Below are positions 50,295-58,408 of a DNA stretch of 64,000 nt, piece after piece. The notes under the pieces are model-generated. The model had not been told where the DNA came from, did not search any database, and saw nothing but the letters and a program-made list of their open reading frames with translations. The position numbers and the translations under genes are program-made. Each line of letters opens with the position of its first letter. The stretch's first letter is position 1. The DNA comes from Meridianimarinicoccus roseus (GTDB lineage Bacteria > Pseudomonadota > Alphaproteobacteria > Rhodobacterales > Rhodobacteraceae), in NCBI RefSeq assembly GCF_003172915.1, contig NZ_QGKU01000060.1, positions 1 to 64,000 on the forward strand. Direction: 5' to 3'.

Positions 50295-50909
50295 TCAGAG
50301 CGCTGTGCCGCGGTTCGCGCTCATGACGGCGGCGGTCGCGCCGTCGGTCAATTCCAGCGCCTCTTCGCTGTCCAGCTGCATCAGGTCGGCCAGCCGTGCG
50401 CGGCCACGATTCAGTCGGCTCTTGATTGTGCCGATCTGCACGCCGCACATTTTCGCCGCATCCTCGTAGGAATGTTGCAGCACCCCGATCAACACGATCA
50501 CCTCGCGCTGCTCGGCCGGCAGCATGTTGAAGGCACGCCGGAAATCGCGCAACTGCGCGTGCCCATCATGTTCGGGTTTGCATGCGATCTGACCGCTGAG
50601 AACGTCGTCCTGGTCAGCCACTTCGCGGCGGGCCTTCCGGCGTTCCGAGTAGAAGCTGTTGCGCAGGATCGTGAACAGCCAGGCACGCATGTTGGTGCCC
50701 GGCTCGAACCTGTGGATGTTGGCCCAAGCCTTCAGCACGGTTTCCTGCACGAGGTCGTCAGCGCGAGACGTGTTGCGGGTGAGGCTGATGGCGAAAGCGC
50801 GCAGCACTTTCATGTTGTCAATCAGTTCCTGACGGATCTCTAGGCTGACCCGCGCACGCGCCGTGTCCGCCTCGGGGTGGGTCGGCCTGGCATTGTCAAG
50901 CGGTGTCAT
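50295..50909 (-). CDS. ecfG: General stress response sigma factor EcfG
   Basis: 204 residues. Sigma-2 with LRAFAISLTRNTSRADDLVQ and the EcfG-typical FEPGTNMRAWLFTILRNSFY, sigma-4 with MLPAEQREVIVLIGVLQHSY, EDAAKMCGVQIGTIKSRLNR and GRARLADL. The NMRAWLFTILRN block and the neighbouring NepR gene mark the EcfG group rather than another ECF. Directs RNA polymerase to GGAAC-N16/17-CGTT promoters. Held by NepR until PhyR is phosphorylated. Starts inside the nepR stop (ATGA), giving coupled synthesis of sigma and anti-sigma factor. Confidence 0.95.
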   Translation of the reverse strand: MTPLDNARPTHPEADTARARVSLEIRQELIDNMKVLRAFAISLTRNTSRADDLVQETVLKAWANIHRFEPGTNMRAWLFTILRNSFYSERRKARREVADQDDVLSGQIACKPEHDGHAQLRDFRRAFNMLPAEQREVIVLIGVLQHSYEDAAKMCGVQIGTIKSRLNRGRARLADLMQLDSEEALELTDGATAAVMSANRGTAL

Positions 50910-51205
50910 ATCGCAAGCCTCCAGTGGCTGAAGAACTGTACGCGGCCTGTGCCATCCGTGCCCCCACTGTCGCCATCATCCGGACCGGCATCACCCGACC
51001 CAGCGTCCGGCGGCGTATCGGGCCCGCTGCCGCACCCGTCTCCGGCCCCGGCATCGAGCCGGGCGACCAGCGCCGCCAGTTTAGGCGGCAGGTCGGCCGC
51101 AAGATCGGTTTCGAACAGGAGGCGCAGGTTCTCGTCGATCTGCGCCTCGAGGGTCGCGCTGGACCTGCGAGCGCCTCCGCCAGGCGTTTCATCGGCATCG
51201 TGCAT
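50906..51205 (-). CDS. nepR: NepR anti-sigma factor, first copy
   Basis: 99 residues. The NepR helix pair is in residues 17-51 (LEAQIDENLRLLFETDLAAD, then LPPKLAALVARLD), the segment that wraps EcfG or PhyR. An acidic Gly/Asp/Pro-rich tail follows (52-85) and ends in a hydrophobic VQFFSHWRLAI; most NepR proteins are about 60 residues, so this tail is additional. The ATG at 51205 is taken as start. Same operon as ecfG and downstream of a hybrid kinase gene on the same strand. Own EcfG-type promoter, hence feedback control. Confidence 0.9.
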   Translation of the reverse strand: MHDADETPGGGARRSSATLEAQIDENLRLLFETDLAADLPPKLAALVARLDAGAGDGCGSGPDTPPDAGSGDAGPDDGDSGGTDGTGRVQFFSHWRLAI

Positions 51206-51242
51206 GTTGGCTTCCCGTCTGAGTGGCACGGCAACAACGTAA

Positions 51243-51267
51243 AACCTTCAAGGCCCCACCCTGTTCC
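51243..51267 (-). promoter_or_regulatory. EcfG-type promoter for nepR-ecfG
   Basis: Minus strand: GGAAC (51267-51263), 16 bases, GGTT (51246-51243). It lies in the 84-base gap between the kinase stop and nepR, 38 bases before the nepR start. Autoregulation of nepR-ecfG is standard in this system. Confidence 0.7.
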
Positions 51268-51289
51268 AATGCATTTTTGCGACGTGGCG

Positions 51290-53923
51290 TCATGCGGGGG
51301 GCTTCCGACGCGCCGCAGCGCCACCGGTCAGCCCGGCGATCACAGCAACGAGGCGGCGGAAGTCGACCGGCTTGGCGATGAAAGGCGACGCACCCATGAA
51401 GCCCGGCCACGCATCTGCGGGGTGGGCCGACACACGCACGCAGGGAATGCCCTGCTCGATCAGTCGTTCGGCCAGAGCATCCGCGCGCTCCCCGGCCAGA
51501 TCAAGGTCCATCACGCAGGCGGCGCAGGGCAGGCTGTCCAGCAGCGCCATCGCGTCCGCGACCGTGCGGGCCGGGCCGCAGATCGCATGTCCCACCTCGC
51601 GCAGCCGTTCCGCCATCTCGTAACCCAGCAGCGGTTCGTCTTCGGCGATCAGGATGGTTGGGACGGCACCGCCACCCGATACACAGGTCGAAGGGGAATG
51701 GCGCGGCGGAACGAGCGTGCTGCGGCGGTTTGTTTCCAACCGCCAGTGCACCCCGGTCGGTGCCCAGTCGATGCTCACCTCGGCATCGAGGTTGCGGGAC
51801 GCCACCCGTTCCAGCACGAACCGGCCGAAGCCCCGCCGCACGGGCGGCGCGACCGGCGGCCCGCCGCTCTCGCGCCAGTCCAGCCAGAATTGGCTCCCGT
51901 CCAGCCCCCACGACACGTGCACCTGCCCCAGGGGCCGGGCCAGCGCGCCGTGCTTTTCGGCGTTGGTGGCCAGTTCATGCAAAGCGATGGACAATGACTG
52001 CGTGGCCTGTGGGCTGAGCCGGACGTCCTTCGGGCCGCCAAGGATGATCTGTGTTCCGAACAGGTGCGACAGGTGCCCGAGCTGCGCGCGCGCGAGGTCG
52101 TTCAGCGTGACCGGGCCGCTGTCGCCGCGGATCAGAAGATCCTGCGCCGCCGCAAGGCTCTGCAACCGCGCGCCAAACGCATCCGCGAAATCGTCGAACT
52201 CGTAGCGGCCCATCTGCCGGGCAATGGATTGCACCACACCCAGCATGTTCTTGGACCTGTGGTTGATCTCGTCCAGCAGGAACCGGGTCTGTCCGATCGC
52301 GCGCTGGCGTTCGGTCACGTCGACAGCGGTCAGTACCATCGCGCCCTCGCGCGCATCCCACGCGGCCAGCGGCCGGATATCCACCTCTATCTCGCGCAGC
52401 CCGGCCGGATGACATGCCATGCGCGCATCAAAGCGTTCGGCCACGCCGCCCGCTGCGCGCGCCACGGCCGCGCGCAGCCTTTGCGCCACCGGGATCGCCA
52501 CGCTGGCGGTGTCCTCCGCGGTTTCGGGCGGATCGCACCACCACGGGCATGTCCAGATCGGCTTGTTCAGAACGTCGCGCCGTGCCGCGCCGACACTGCT
52601 CAAAAGGGCGCTGTTGGCCTCCAGTACGCTGCCGTCATGGTCCAGCACCACCATCATCGCGCCGGTGGCGTCCAGCATCCTGCGCAGGCGGTCACGCGCC
52701 TCGGTGGCGTCGCGGCGCGCGCGCACGGACGGCGTGATCTCGTGCGCGTAACTCAGAACGCCGCCGACACTGCCGTCGCTATGGTGCCATGGCAGCAGCG
52801 CATTGTAGTAGAACCGGGCCGATCCCGGCGGCATCTCGAACTCGGCTACGACGTCCTGCGCGCCCTCCTGGAACACTGCGTCGAAGCGCGGCACCGTGCC
52901 GGGCACGTCATAGCCCGAGAGGACGTCGGCCAGTGTCCGGCCCAGCACGGACTGGCCATCGAGGATCCTGCGCGCCGCCGCGTTTGCATAAACGAAGCGA
53001 TGCGACCGGCCTTCGTGCAAAGTTGCGGGCGACGGCATCCCTTCCAGCAGCCGTTCGAGGTTGGCCCGGACCGCGGCGTCGCCTCCATCGGCGGGGCGCG
53101 CGCCGGACGGGCGGCGCAAGCAGGTGGCCACTGCCCGCACACGCCCCTTTGGGCCGTCGGGGCGCACCGGGTAGAGATCGCCGATCAGCGGGCCGGTTGC
53201 CGCCGCCACATCCAACCCGTGCAGCGGTTGGCCGGTGGAAAGAACGCGCCGGATCGCGGCCACGATCCGGGGATCGGTCCCCGTCGCCAGCACCGCCGCG
53301 TTTCCGCCCGCGTCCGGCCCCGTCGGGACGGCTCTTCGCCCGGCAATCAGCGCCTTCAGCGGATCGGTGCCCATCACCGACCACGTATCGTTGGCGCGCA
53401 GCAGGCGCAGGCGCGCATCATGCAGAGCGATCCCGGTCTCAGCCCCCGCATAGATGCTTTCGAACTGCGCGAAGCTGTCGAACGTAGCCGCGCGGTCGGG
53501 GGGTTCGGGCGCGGACCCCGGCGTGCTGCCCGACCGAGGGATTTCAGCGGCAGGGCCGACATCGGTGGCGGTGGCCACGAGCCCGGTGATCGCGCCATCC
53601 TGGCCGCGCACCGGTACGATGCGGTGCAGGACCTCCAGCGGGGCTGCTTCACCGCCAGGCGCCACCCTCGCCGTCGCTGTCACGGAAGCTCCGGCCACCG
53701 CACGCCGGATCATCGCCTCTACGCGGTCCCGCGCACCCTCCGTACCGCCACCCCAGCACGCCACCTGCCACAGCGACTGACCGACGCTCACGCCATCCGC
53801 GCCCGGCCCCGCCGCGTGGTCGATACGTCGCACCGTGCCGTCAAGGGTAATGATCGCTGCAAAGGCGACGGCCCGGTCCGGCACGGGGTGACGCCGCAGG
53901 TCGCGGCCATCGGTGTCTGTCAT
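51290..53923 (-). CDS. Hybrid HWE-family sensor kinase with C-terminal receiver
   Basis: 877 residues, cytoplasmic (no membrane helix). Several PAS-like domains fill about 1-530, for example around RFVYANAAARRILDGQSVLG and MMVVLDHDGSVLEANSALLS. The HWE kinase core has phospho-acceptor His555 (EINHRSKNMLGVVQSIARQM) with ALHELATNAEKHGAL as N-box and the WRESGGPP segment. A receiver domain at about 755-870 has the AEDEP acidic pair, Asp806 in VMDLDL and Lys in FIAKPVD. HWE kinases commonly feed PhyR in the general stress response; the nepR-ecfG position supports this. GGGAG precedes the ATG at 53923. The fused receiver could act as a phosphate sink or feedback element. Confidence 0.88.
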   Translation of the reverse strand: MTDTDGRDLRRHPVPDRAVAFAAIITLDGTVRRIDHAAGPGADGVSVGQSLWQVACWGGGTEGARDRVEAMIRRAVAGASVTATARVAPGGEAAPLEVLHRIVPVRGQDGAITGLVATATDVGPAAEIPRSGSTPGSAPEPPDRAATFDSFAQFESIYAGAETGIALHDARLRLLRANDTWSVMGTDPLKALIAGRRAVPTGPDAGGNAAVLATGTDPRIVAAIRRVLSTGQPLHGLDVAAATGPLIGDLYPVRPDGPKGRVRAVATCLRRPSGARPADGGDAAVRANLERLLEGMPSPATLHEGRSHRFVYANAAARRILDGQSVLGRTLADVLSGYDVPGTVPRFDAVFQEGAQDVVAEFEMPPGSARFYYNALLPWHHSDGSVGGVLSYAHEITPSVRARRDATEARDRLRRMLDATGAMMVVLDHDGSVLEANSALLSSVGAARRDVLNKPIWTCPWWCDPPETAEDTASVAIPVAQRLRAAVARAAGGVAERFDARMACHPAGLREIEVDIRPLAAWDAREGAMVLTAVDVTERQRAIGQTRFLLDEINHRSKNMLGVVQSIARQMGRYEFDDFADAFGARLQSLAAAQDLLIRGDSGPVTLNDLARAQLGHLSHLFGTQIILGGPKDVRLSPQATQSLSIALHELATNAEKHGALARPLGQVHVSWGLDGSQFWLDWRESGGPPVAPPVRRGFGRFVLERVASRNLDAEVSIDWAPTGVHWRLETNRRSTLVPPRHSPSTCVSGGGAVPTILIAEDEPLLGYEMAERLREVGHAICGPARTVADAMALLDSLPCAACVMDLDLAGERADALAERLIEQGIPCVRVSAHPADAWPGFMGASPFIAKPVDFRRLVAVIAGLTGGAAARRKPPA

Positions 53924-54048
53924 CCGCGACTCCCAAAAAGATGTATCTTGACCGTACACAACCTCACCGGGCATGCCAAACATCCCGTGCACCACCGCCC
54001 GGCCAGCAACAGTATCGGCGCCGAACCGCCGACCAGGAGCGCGCGACG

Positions 54049-54073
54049 GGAACAAACGGCATCCTCCCGCGTC
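54049..54073 (+). promoter_or_regulatory. EcfG-like promoter before the phospholipase D gene
   Basis: GGAAC (54049-54053), 16 bases, CGTC (54070-54073). One mismatch from consensus at the last base. It lies 64 bases before the ATG at 54138. Confidence 0.5.
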
Positions 54074-54137
54074 GCCCCTTGGAACCGCCGTATCGGCGGC
54101 ACATGCAGCAGGAATCGGGCAAGGGGCAACATCTAAC

Positions 54138-55745
54138 ATGGACGCGGCGACAGCACGGGACATGACAGCGCGCCCGGACGACGGACGCGCACTGCCAGAC
54201 CTGCGGGTGATGCTGACCGCACAGGAGGCCTATCCCTATCTCGAATCGCTGTTCCTGCAGGCGCAGGACCGCATCGCTTTTTCGTTCCGGGTTTTCGACC
54301 CGGACACCCCGCTGCTGTCGCCCGAGGCGCGACGGACCGGCGACACATGGGCCGATCTCGTGATGCACACCCTGGATCGCGGGGTGAGTGTGCGCGGTGT
54401 GATCAGCGATTTCGACCCCGTCGGGGCGCCGGAGTTGCACCGCGCCACCCATCGCAGCCTGCGTCGCCTGGCCGCTGCCGCAGCCGCGCGCGGCTGCGAG
54501 GCACGGTTGGATATCGCGGCCCACATGCACCCGGCGCGTGCGGGTTGGCCCTTCCGACTGCTGTTCGCACCGCTGGCGCGGCACCGGCTGGCCGCGATTG
54601 CGCGCCGATGCGCCGCGCAAGGGCCTGAAACCTGCGCTGCGCTACTGGCCGACATGCCCGGTCTTGCGCCGTATCTGCGCGCGCGTGGCGAAGAAACCGG
54701 GCCGCGCAGCGTTCCTCCGCAGCCACGGCCCGGCGCGCTGCCGATGCTGCACCCCTGCAGCCACCATCAGAAGATCGCGGTCGCCGACGGGCGGCGCGCG
54801 TCGATCGGCGGGCTCGACCTTGACAGGCGGCGACTGGACAGTCCGGAACACGACAAGGCCGCCAAACGCACTTGGCACGACGTGCAGATCGGCCTGACCG
54901 GCGCTGTCGCAGCGGCGGCTGAGGCCCATCTTGCAGCCTTCCGGTCCGAAGTCGCGGGCCGGACCCCGCCCGCCGCACGGCCGGGGCTGCTGCGCACGCT
55001 GTCGGCGCGGCGAAACGGCCTTGGCGCGCTGGCGCTCGGGCCGCGCCCGCTCCTGACCGACATCTTCGCGCGCACCGTCCAGGGTGCGCGCGGCGCAGAC
55101 AGACTGATCTATCTCGAAACGCAGTTCCTGCGCGATCTGCGTCTAGCCCGAGTGCTGGCCGCGCGCGCCCGCGCGGCGCCGAGGCTGGGCATGATCCTCG
55201 TGCTGCCCGCCGCACCCGAGGACGCGGCCTTTTCGGGCGACACCGGGTTCGCCATCCGCTTCGGCGAACATCTTCAGGCCCGCTGCCTCGGGGTTTTGCG
55301 CCGCGCCTTCGGGCCGCGCCTGACGGTCATCGCCCCGGCACAGCCGCGCGGCGTCGCGCCCGATGGCAGCCGGGCGGTCCTGTGCGGCGCGCCCATCGTC
55401 TATGTCCATGCCAAGGTGTCGGTGTTCGACGATACTTGCGCCATCGTGTCGTCGGCCAATCTCAACGCCCGCTCTCACCGCTGGGACACTGAGGCCGGGG
55501 TCGCGTTAGAAGACCCCGCGCAGGTGGGCGCACTACGCCGCCGCTTGATGGCGCACTGGTTGCCCGAGGACGCGGCGACAGCGTTCTTCGAACCGGATCG
55601 CGCGCCACGCGCCTGGCAGGCGCTTGCCGAAACCAACAGCCGCACGGCACCTGGGCACAGGCGTGGCTTTCTGTTGCCTTTCCCCGAAACACGGACCCGT
55701 CGCTTCGGAAGGCCGCTGCCGCTGATGCCGCACGAGATGGTCTAG
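54138..55745 (+). CDS. Phospholipase D-family protein
   Basis: 535 residues with both catalytic HKD motifs: HHQKIAVADGRRASIGGLDL near residue 212 and VHAKVSVFDDTCAIVSSANL near 423, each with its downstream GG/SSAN. Both halves therefore form a complete PLD active site. Likely a phosphatidyl-transferring or hydrolysing enzyme on membrane lipids. No signal peptide or membrane helix is evident. Start: ATG at 54138 (ATG at 54162 is possible). It diverges from the hybrid kinase gene and is followed, ten bases later, by the promoter of the antiporter gene. Stress-regulated by the upstream EcfG-like site. Confidence 0.85.
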   Translation: MDAATARDMTARPDDGRALPDLRVMLTAQEAYPYLESLFLQAQDRIAFSFRVFDPDTPLLSPEARRTGDTWADLVMHTLDRGVSVRGVISDFDPVGAPELHRATHRSLRRLAAAAAARGCEARLDIAAHMHPARAGWPFRLLFAPLARHRLAAIARRCAAQGPETCAALLADMPGLAPYLRARGEETGPRSVPPQPRPGALPMLHPCSHHQKIAVADGRRASIGGLDLDRRRLDSPEHDKAAKRTWHDVQIGLTGAVAAAAEAHLAAFRSEVAGRTPPAARPGLLRTLSARRNGLGALALGPRPLLTDIFARTVQGARGADRLIYLETQFLRDLRLARVLAARARAAPRLGMILVLPAAPEDAAFSGDTGFAIRFGEHLQARCLGVLRRAFGPRLTVIAPAQPRGVAPDGSRAVLCGAPIVYVHAKVSVFDDTCAIVSSANLNARSHRWDTEAGVALEDPAQVGALRRRLMAHWLPEDAATAFFEPDRAPRAWQALAETNSRTAPGHRRGFLLPFPETRTRRFGRPLPLMPHEMV

Positions 55746-55754
55746 CGCGCCGCA

Positions 55755-55780
55755 GGAACCCGGAGCGCGGACACCGCGTT
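55755..55780 (+). promoter_or_regulatory. EcfG promoter (17-base spacer) before the CaCA antiporter gene
   Basis: GGAAC (55755-55759), 17 bases, CGTT (55777-55780). Full consensus in both boxes. The -10 box ends only eight bases before the ATG at 55789, so the message would be leaderless or nearly so. Confidence 0.65.
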
Positions 55781-55788
55781 GCCCCGCC

Positions 55789-56829
55789 ATGATCGAAACC
55801 TTGTCAACACCCGCTCTTCTCGGCCTGTTCGTCCTCTGTGCCTGCGCCGTCGTGGCAGGGGGCACCGCCATGACGGGCCTCGCCGACCGCCTAGCCGACC
55901 GCACCGGGCTGGGCGAGGCGTTGGTCGGCGGGGTGCTTCTGGGCGCAGCGACCTCGCTGTCGGGCACGGTGGTGTCGCTGACCGCGGCGCTGGACGGGCG
56001 CGCCTCTCTGGCGTTTTCCAACGGGATCGGCGGGATCGCGGCACAGACCGCGTTTCTTGCGCTGGCGGATCTGATCTACCGAAAGGCGAATCTCGAACAT
56101 GCGGCGGCGGATCTTGCCAACGTCTTCCAGGGCACCGTGCTGATGCTGCTGCTGACCCTGCCGCTGCTGGCTCTGACCGCGCCGCCGGTGACGGTTGCCG
56201 GGATGCACCCGGTTTCAGTGGTGATCGTCCTAGTCTACATTGTCGGGCTGCGCGCCTCGCACGAGGTGCGGCAGGCACCGATGTGGATGCCGGTGCGCAC
56301 CGACGCGACCCGGCCCGACACCGCCGAGGACGCCGCACCGGACGGGCGCAGCACGCCCGCGCTAGTGTCGCGCTTCGGAGCGCTGATGCTAGTAATGGGC
56401 CTGGCCGGCTGGGGCATCGCCAAGACGACCGGCGTGGCGATCGATCGGTTCGGGCTGTCGGCCTCGGTCGCCGGGGCGCTGGTCACGGCGGTCATCACCT
56501 CGCTGCCGGAACTGGTCACCACGCTGGTGGCCATCCGGCAGGGGGCGCTGCAATTGGCGATCGGCGGGATCATCGGCGGCAACACCTTCGACACGCTGTT
56601 CCTGACGCTGTCCGACGCGGGTTACCGGGACGGGTCGATCTACCACGCGGTCGGGCAGCAGGACGTTTTCTGGCTCGTGATCGGGCTACTTTTGACCGTG
56701 ATCCTCGTGATCGGGCAACTGTTCCGGCAGCGGCACGGGCCCGCCGGGATCGGGCTTGAAAGCCTTGCGGTACTGGCCGTCTATGTCGGGGCGGTTGTGT
56801 TGCAGGCAACGCTGCCGGACCCGGGCTGA
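55789..56829 (+). CDS. Sodium/calcium exchanger-family (CaCA) membrane protein
   Basis: 346 residues, 10-11 membrane helices with two alpha-repeats. Repeat 1 is GVLLGAATSLSGTVVSLTAA with the following FSNGIGGIAAQTAF; repeat 2 is VTAVITSLPELVTTLVAIRQ with the following LAIGGIIGGNTFDTLF, in which the TSLPELVT and GxxxGN residues coordinate the ion. Repeat 1 departs from the usual GTSLPEL form (SLSGTVVS), so its ion specificity may differ from Ca. Between the halves is a hydrophilic cytoplasmic loop. Preceded by an EcfG promoter. Confidence 0.85.
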   Translation: MIETLSTPALLGLFVLCACAVVAGGTAMTGLADRLADRTGLGEALVGGVLLGAATSLSGTVVSLTAALDGRASLAFSNGIGGIAAQTAFLALADLIYRKANLEHAAADLANVFQGTVLMLLLTLPLLALTAPPVTVAGMHPVSVVIVLVYIVGLRASHEVRQAPMWMPVRTDATRPDTAEDAAPDGRSTPALVSRFGALMLVMGLAGWGIAKTTGVAIDRFGLSASVAGALVTAVITSLPELVTTLVAIRQGALQLAIGGIIGGNTFDTLFLTLSDAGYRDGSIYHAVGQQDVFWLVIGLLLTVILVIGQLFRQRHGPAGIGLESLAVLAVYVGAVVLQATLPDPG

Positions 56830-56860
56830 GGGCAAGGCGACCGCGGGCAGGGCGCGCAGG

Positions 56861-57196
56861 TCAGCCGTCGCGGCCCGCAGGCAGCGACGGCACGGGGCGA
56901 GGCACCGGGCCGACCGATGCGCCGCCGTCCGCCGCGCGGGGCGGGACGGACGCGATGCCGGGAACGGGCTCCGGCAGAAGCGCCCCGCCGCCTCCCTCGG
57001 CCCGACCGATGCCAGGCGGGGGAAAAGGGGCGGACGGGGTCTGTCCCTGCGAAGGCAACGAAACGGCGCACACCCCGCGCGTGGTGGACGGATCCGCGCA
57101 GGTGGCAATTGCCGGTCCGGCGGCCAGCAATGGGCCCAGAAGTGCCAGAACGACAGCGGCGGCCGCGGCCTCTTTCCGGCAACCCGCCCGCGTCAT
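56861..57196 (-). CDS. Small exported proline-rich protein
   Basis: 111 residues. A Sec signal peptide (AAAAAVVLALLGPLLAAGPA, cleavage near residue 31) leads to a mature part of about 80 residues rich in Pro, Gly and Ala, with two cysteines near its start (CADPSTTRGVC) that could form a disulphide. The start overlaps the phyR stop by four bases (ATGA), so it would be translated from the phyR message. I recognise no family. Codon use is compatible with a real gene, but the low-complexity sequence leaves doubt. Confidence 0.55.
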   Translation of the reverse strand: MTRAGCRKEAAAAAVVLALLGPLLAAGPAIATCADPSTTRGVCAVSLPSQGQTPSAPFPPPGIGRAEGGGGALLPEPVPGIASVPPRAADGGASVGPVPRPVPSLPAGRDG

Positions 57197-58020
57197 ACGC
57201 GCAGCGGCGCGGACGAGGCGAAGAACATCGCCTGGCTCAGCGCCGAGACGACCTGCGGCGGACGGAAGGGCTTGGCGATGAGAAAGGCCGGTTCATTTGG
57301 CTGCCCGGTCAGCAAACGTTCCGGGAACGCTGTGATGAACACCACCGGCGTGCCCGGCCGCTCGTCGCCCAGATCGTTTACCGCGTCCACGCCTGAGCTT
57401 TTGTCGGCAAGCTGGATATCGGCGAGGATCACGTCAGGCGGTATCGCGCGCCCCAGCGCGACCGCCTCGTCGCGGGTGGTGGCTATGCCGGTGACCTCAT
57501 GCCCCATCTCGGTCACGATCGCTTCGATCTCCATGGCGATGATCGGCTCGTCCTCGATCACCAGAACCCGGCCGCGCACCATATCGTGCATCTCGGCCCG
57601 GGCGATCGCCACAAGCTCGGCCGCCTCATCGCCCGAGATACGCAGGATCTGCGCGACCTCGTCCAGCGTGAAGCCCTCTACCGTCTGCAGCAGCAGCGCC
57701 TCGCGGGTACGTGGTGTCAGCCGTGCAAGGTGGCGCAGCGCGCGGGCACGCGGGGCATCCACCGACGTGTTGTGCGGCAGGTGCAACGCACCGCCCGCGC
57801 TGTCCCAGATGCCGTGGAACATGGCGAACAACGCGACCCGCGGGCCGCCCTCGCTCGTCCCGAAGGCGTCGCGGTCATCCAGGATCGCCTCCAGCGTCGC
57901 AGCGGCGTAGTGATCGCCGCTGGCCTGTGAGCCTGTCAGCGCCCGCGCATAGCGCCGCAGATAGGGCAGGGCGGTGCCGACCTGCTCCGACAGCGACGGT
58001 TCGGTGTCATTGGCGCACAT
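57193..58020 (-). CDS. phyR: PhyR, phosphorylation-dependent anti-anti-sigma factor
   Basis: 275 residues. The N-terminal half is a sigma-like (ECF-mimic) domain (QVGTALPYLRRYARALTGSQ, then LARLTPRTREALLLQTVEGF and TLDEVAQILRISGDEA). The C-terminal half is a receiver (VLVIEDEPIIAMEIEAIVTE) with phospho-acceptor Asp201 (ILADIQLAD), Thr in FITAFPE and Lys in IAKPFRP. On phosphorylation it binds NepR in place of EcfG and frees the sigma factor. It diverges from a second nepR gene through interlocked EcfG promoters, and lies 6 kb from ecfG. AGGA before the ATG at 58020. Confidence 0.95.
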   Translation of the reverse strand: MCANDTEPSLSEQVGTALPYLRRYARALTGSQASGDHYAAATLEAILDDRDAFGTSEGGPRVALFAMFHGIWDSAGGALHLPHNTSVDAPRARALRHLARLTPRTREALLLQTVEGFTLDEVAQILRISGDEAAELVAIARAEMHDMVRGRVLVIEDEPIIAMEIEAIVTEMGHEVTGIATTRDEAVALGRAIPPDVILADIQLADKSSGVDAVNDLGDERPGTPVVFITAFPERLLTGQPNEPAFLIAKPFRPPQVVSALSQAMFFASSAPLRV

Positions 58021-58069
58021 CACGGTATCCTTCCTGCGATACTGGCCGCGCTTCGGCATGTCGATTTCA

Positions 58070-58101
58070 GGAACAAACGCCCCCAGAGACTGTTTTGTTC
58101 C
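58070..58101. promoter_or_regulatory. Interlocked divergent EcfG promoters of phyR and nepR2
   Basis: Plus strand: GGAAC (58070-58074), 16 bases, TGTT (58091-58094), toward nepR2. Minus strand: GGAAC (58101-58097), 17 bases, CGTT (58079-58076), toward phyR. Each promoter carries its -10 box inside the spacer of the other, so all four boxes fit in 32 bp and two holoenzymes could not bind at once. Confidence 0.75.
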
Positions 58102-58134
58102 CGGTGCGGGTCAATGGCCTTGGGAGACAGACGT

Positions 58135-58395
58135 GTGAGACAAGACAGCCGACACCCCGTGATTGAACGCCAGATCGACGACAACCTTCGCAGGCTGTTC
58201 CACGACGATTTGGAGCGCGGACTTCCGCGCAGGCTTGGCCGCCTCGTTGATCTGCTGCGCGATGCCCCCGGCCCCGGCCGTCCCCCGCCCGCGCATGAAC
58301 GCCGCGCGACCGGGTTTCAGCCCGAAGCAAACCGCGCGCAGGGCACGCGCCCGGCCAGTGCCGGACGTTCCGACCGCGCGGACCCACATCGCTGA
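58135..58395 (+). CDS. Second NepR-like anti-sigma factor
   Basis: 86 residues from a GTG at 58135, eight bases after GGGAG; an ATG at 58114 lacks a site and would leave a leader of about ten bases. The NepR helices are at 9-43 (VIERQIDDNLRRLFHDDLER, then GLPRRLGRLVDLLRD), closely matching the first NepR (QID-NLR-LF--DL---LP--L--LV--L). A basic, disordered tail replaces the acidic tail of the other copy. It lies between phyR and a sensor kinase gene. It could bind EcfG, PhyR or another ECF factor, so functional redundancy is unproven. Confidence 0.75.
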   Translation: MRQDSRHPVIERQIDDNLRRLFHDDLERGLPRRLGRLVDLLRDAPGPGRPPPAHERRATGFQPEANRAQGTRPASAGRSDRADPHR

Positions 58396-58408
58396 TGGCC
58401 CACCGGCG

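Noticed and set aside
52064-54136. 690-codon plus-strand frame opposite the hybrid kinase
   Set aside because: High-GC shadow with no recognisable domain; the kinase on the minus strand has PAS, HWE and receiver motifs throughout.
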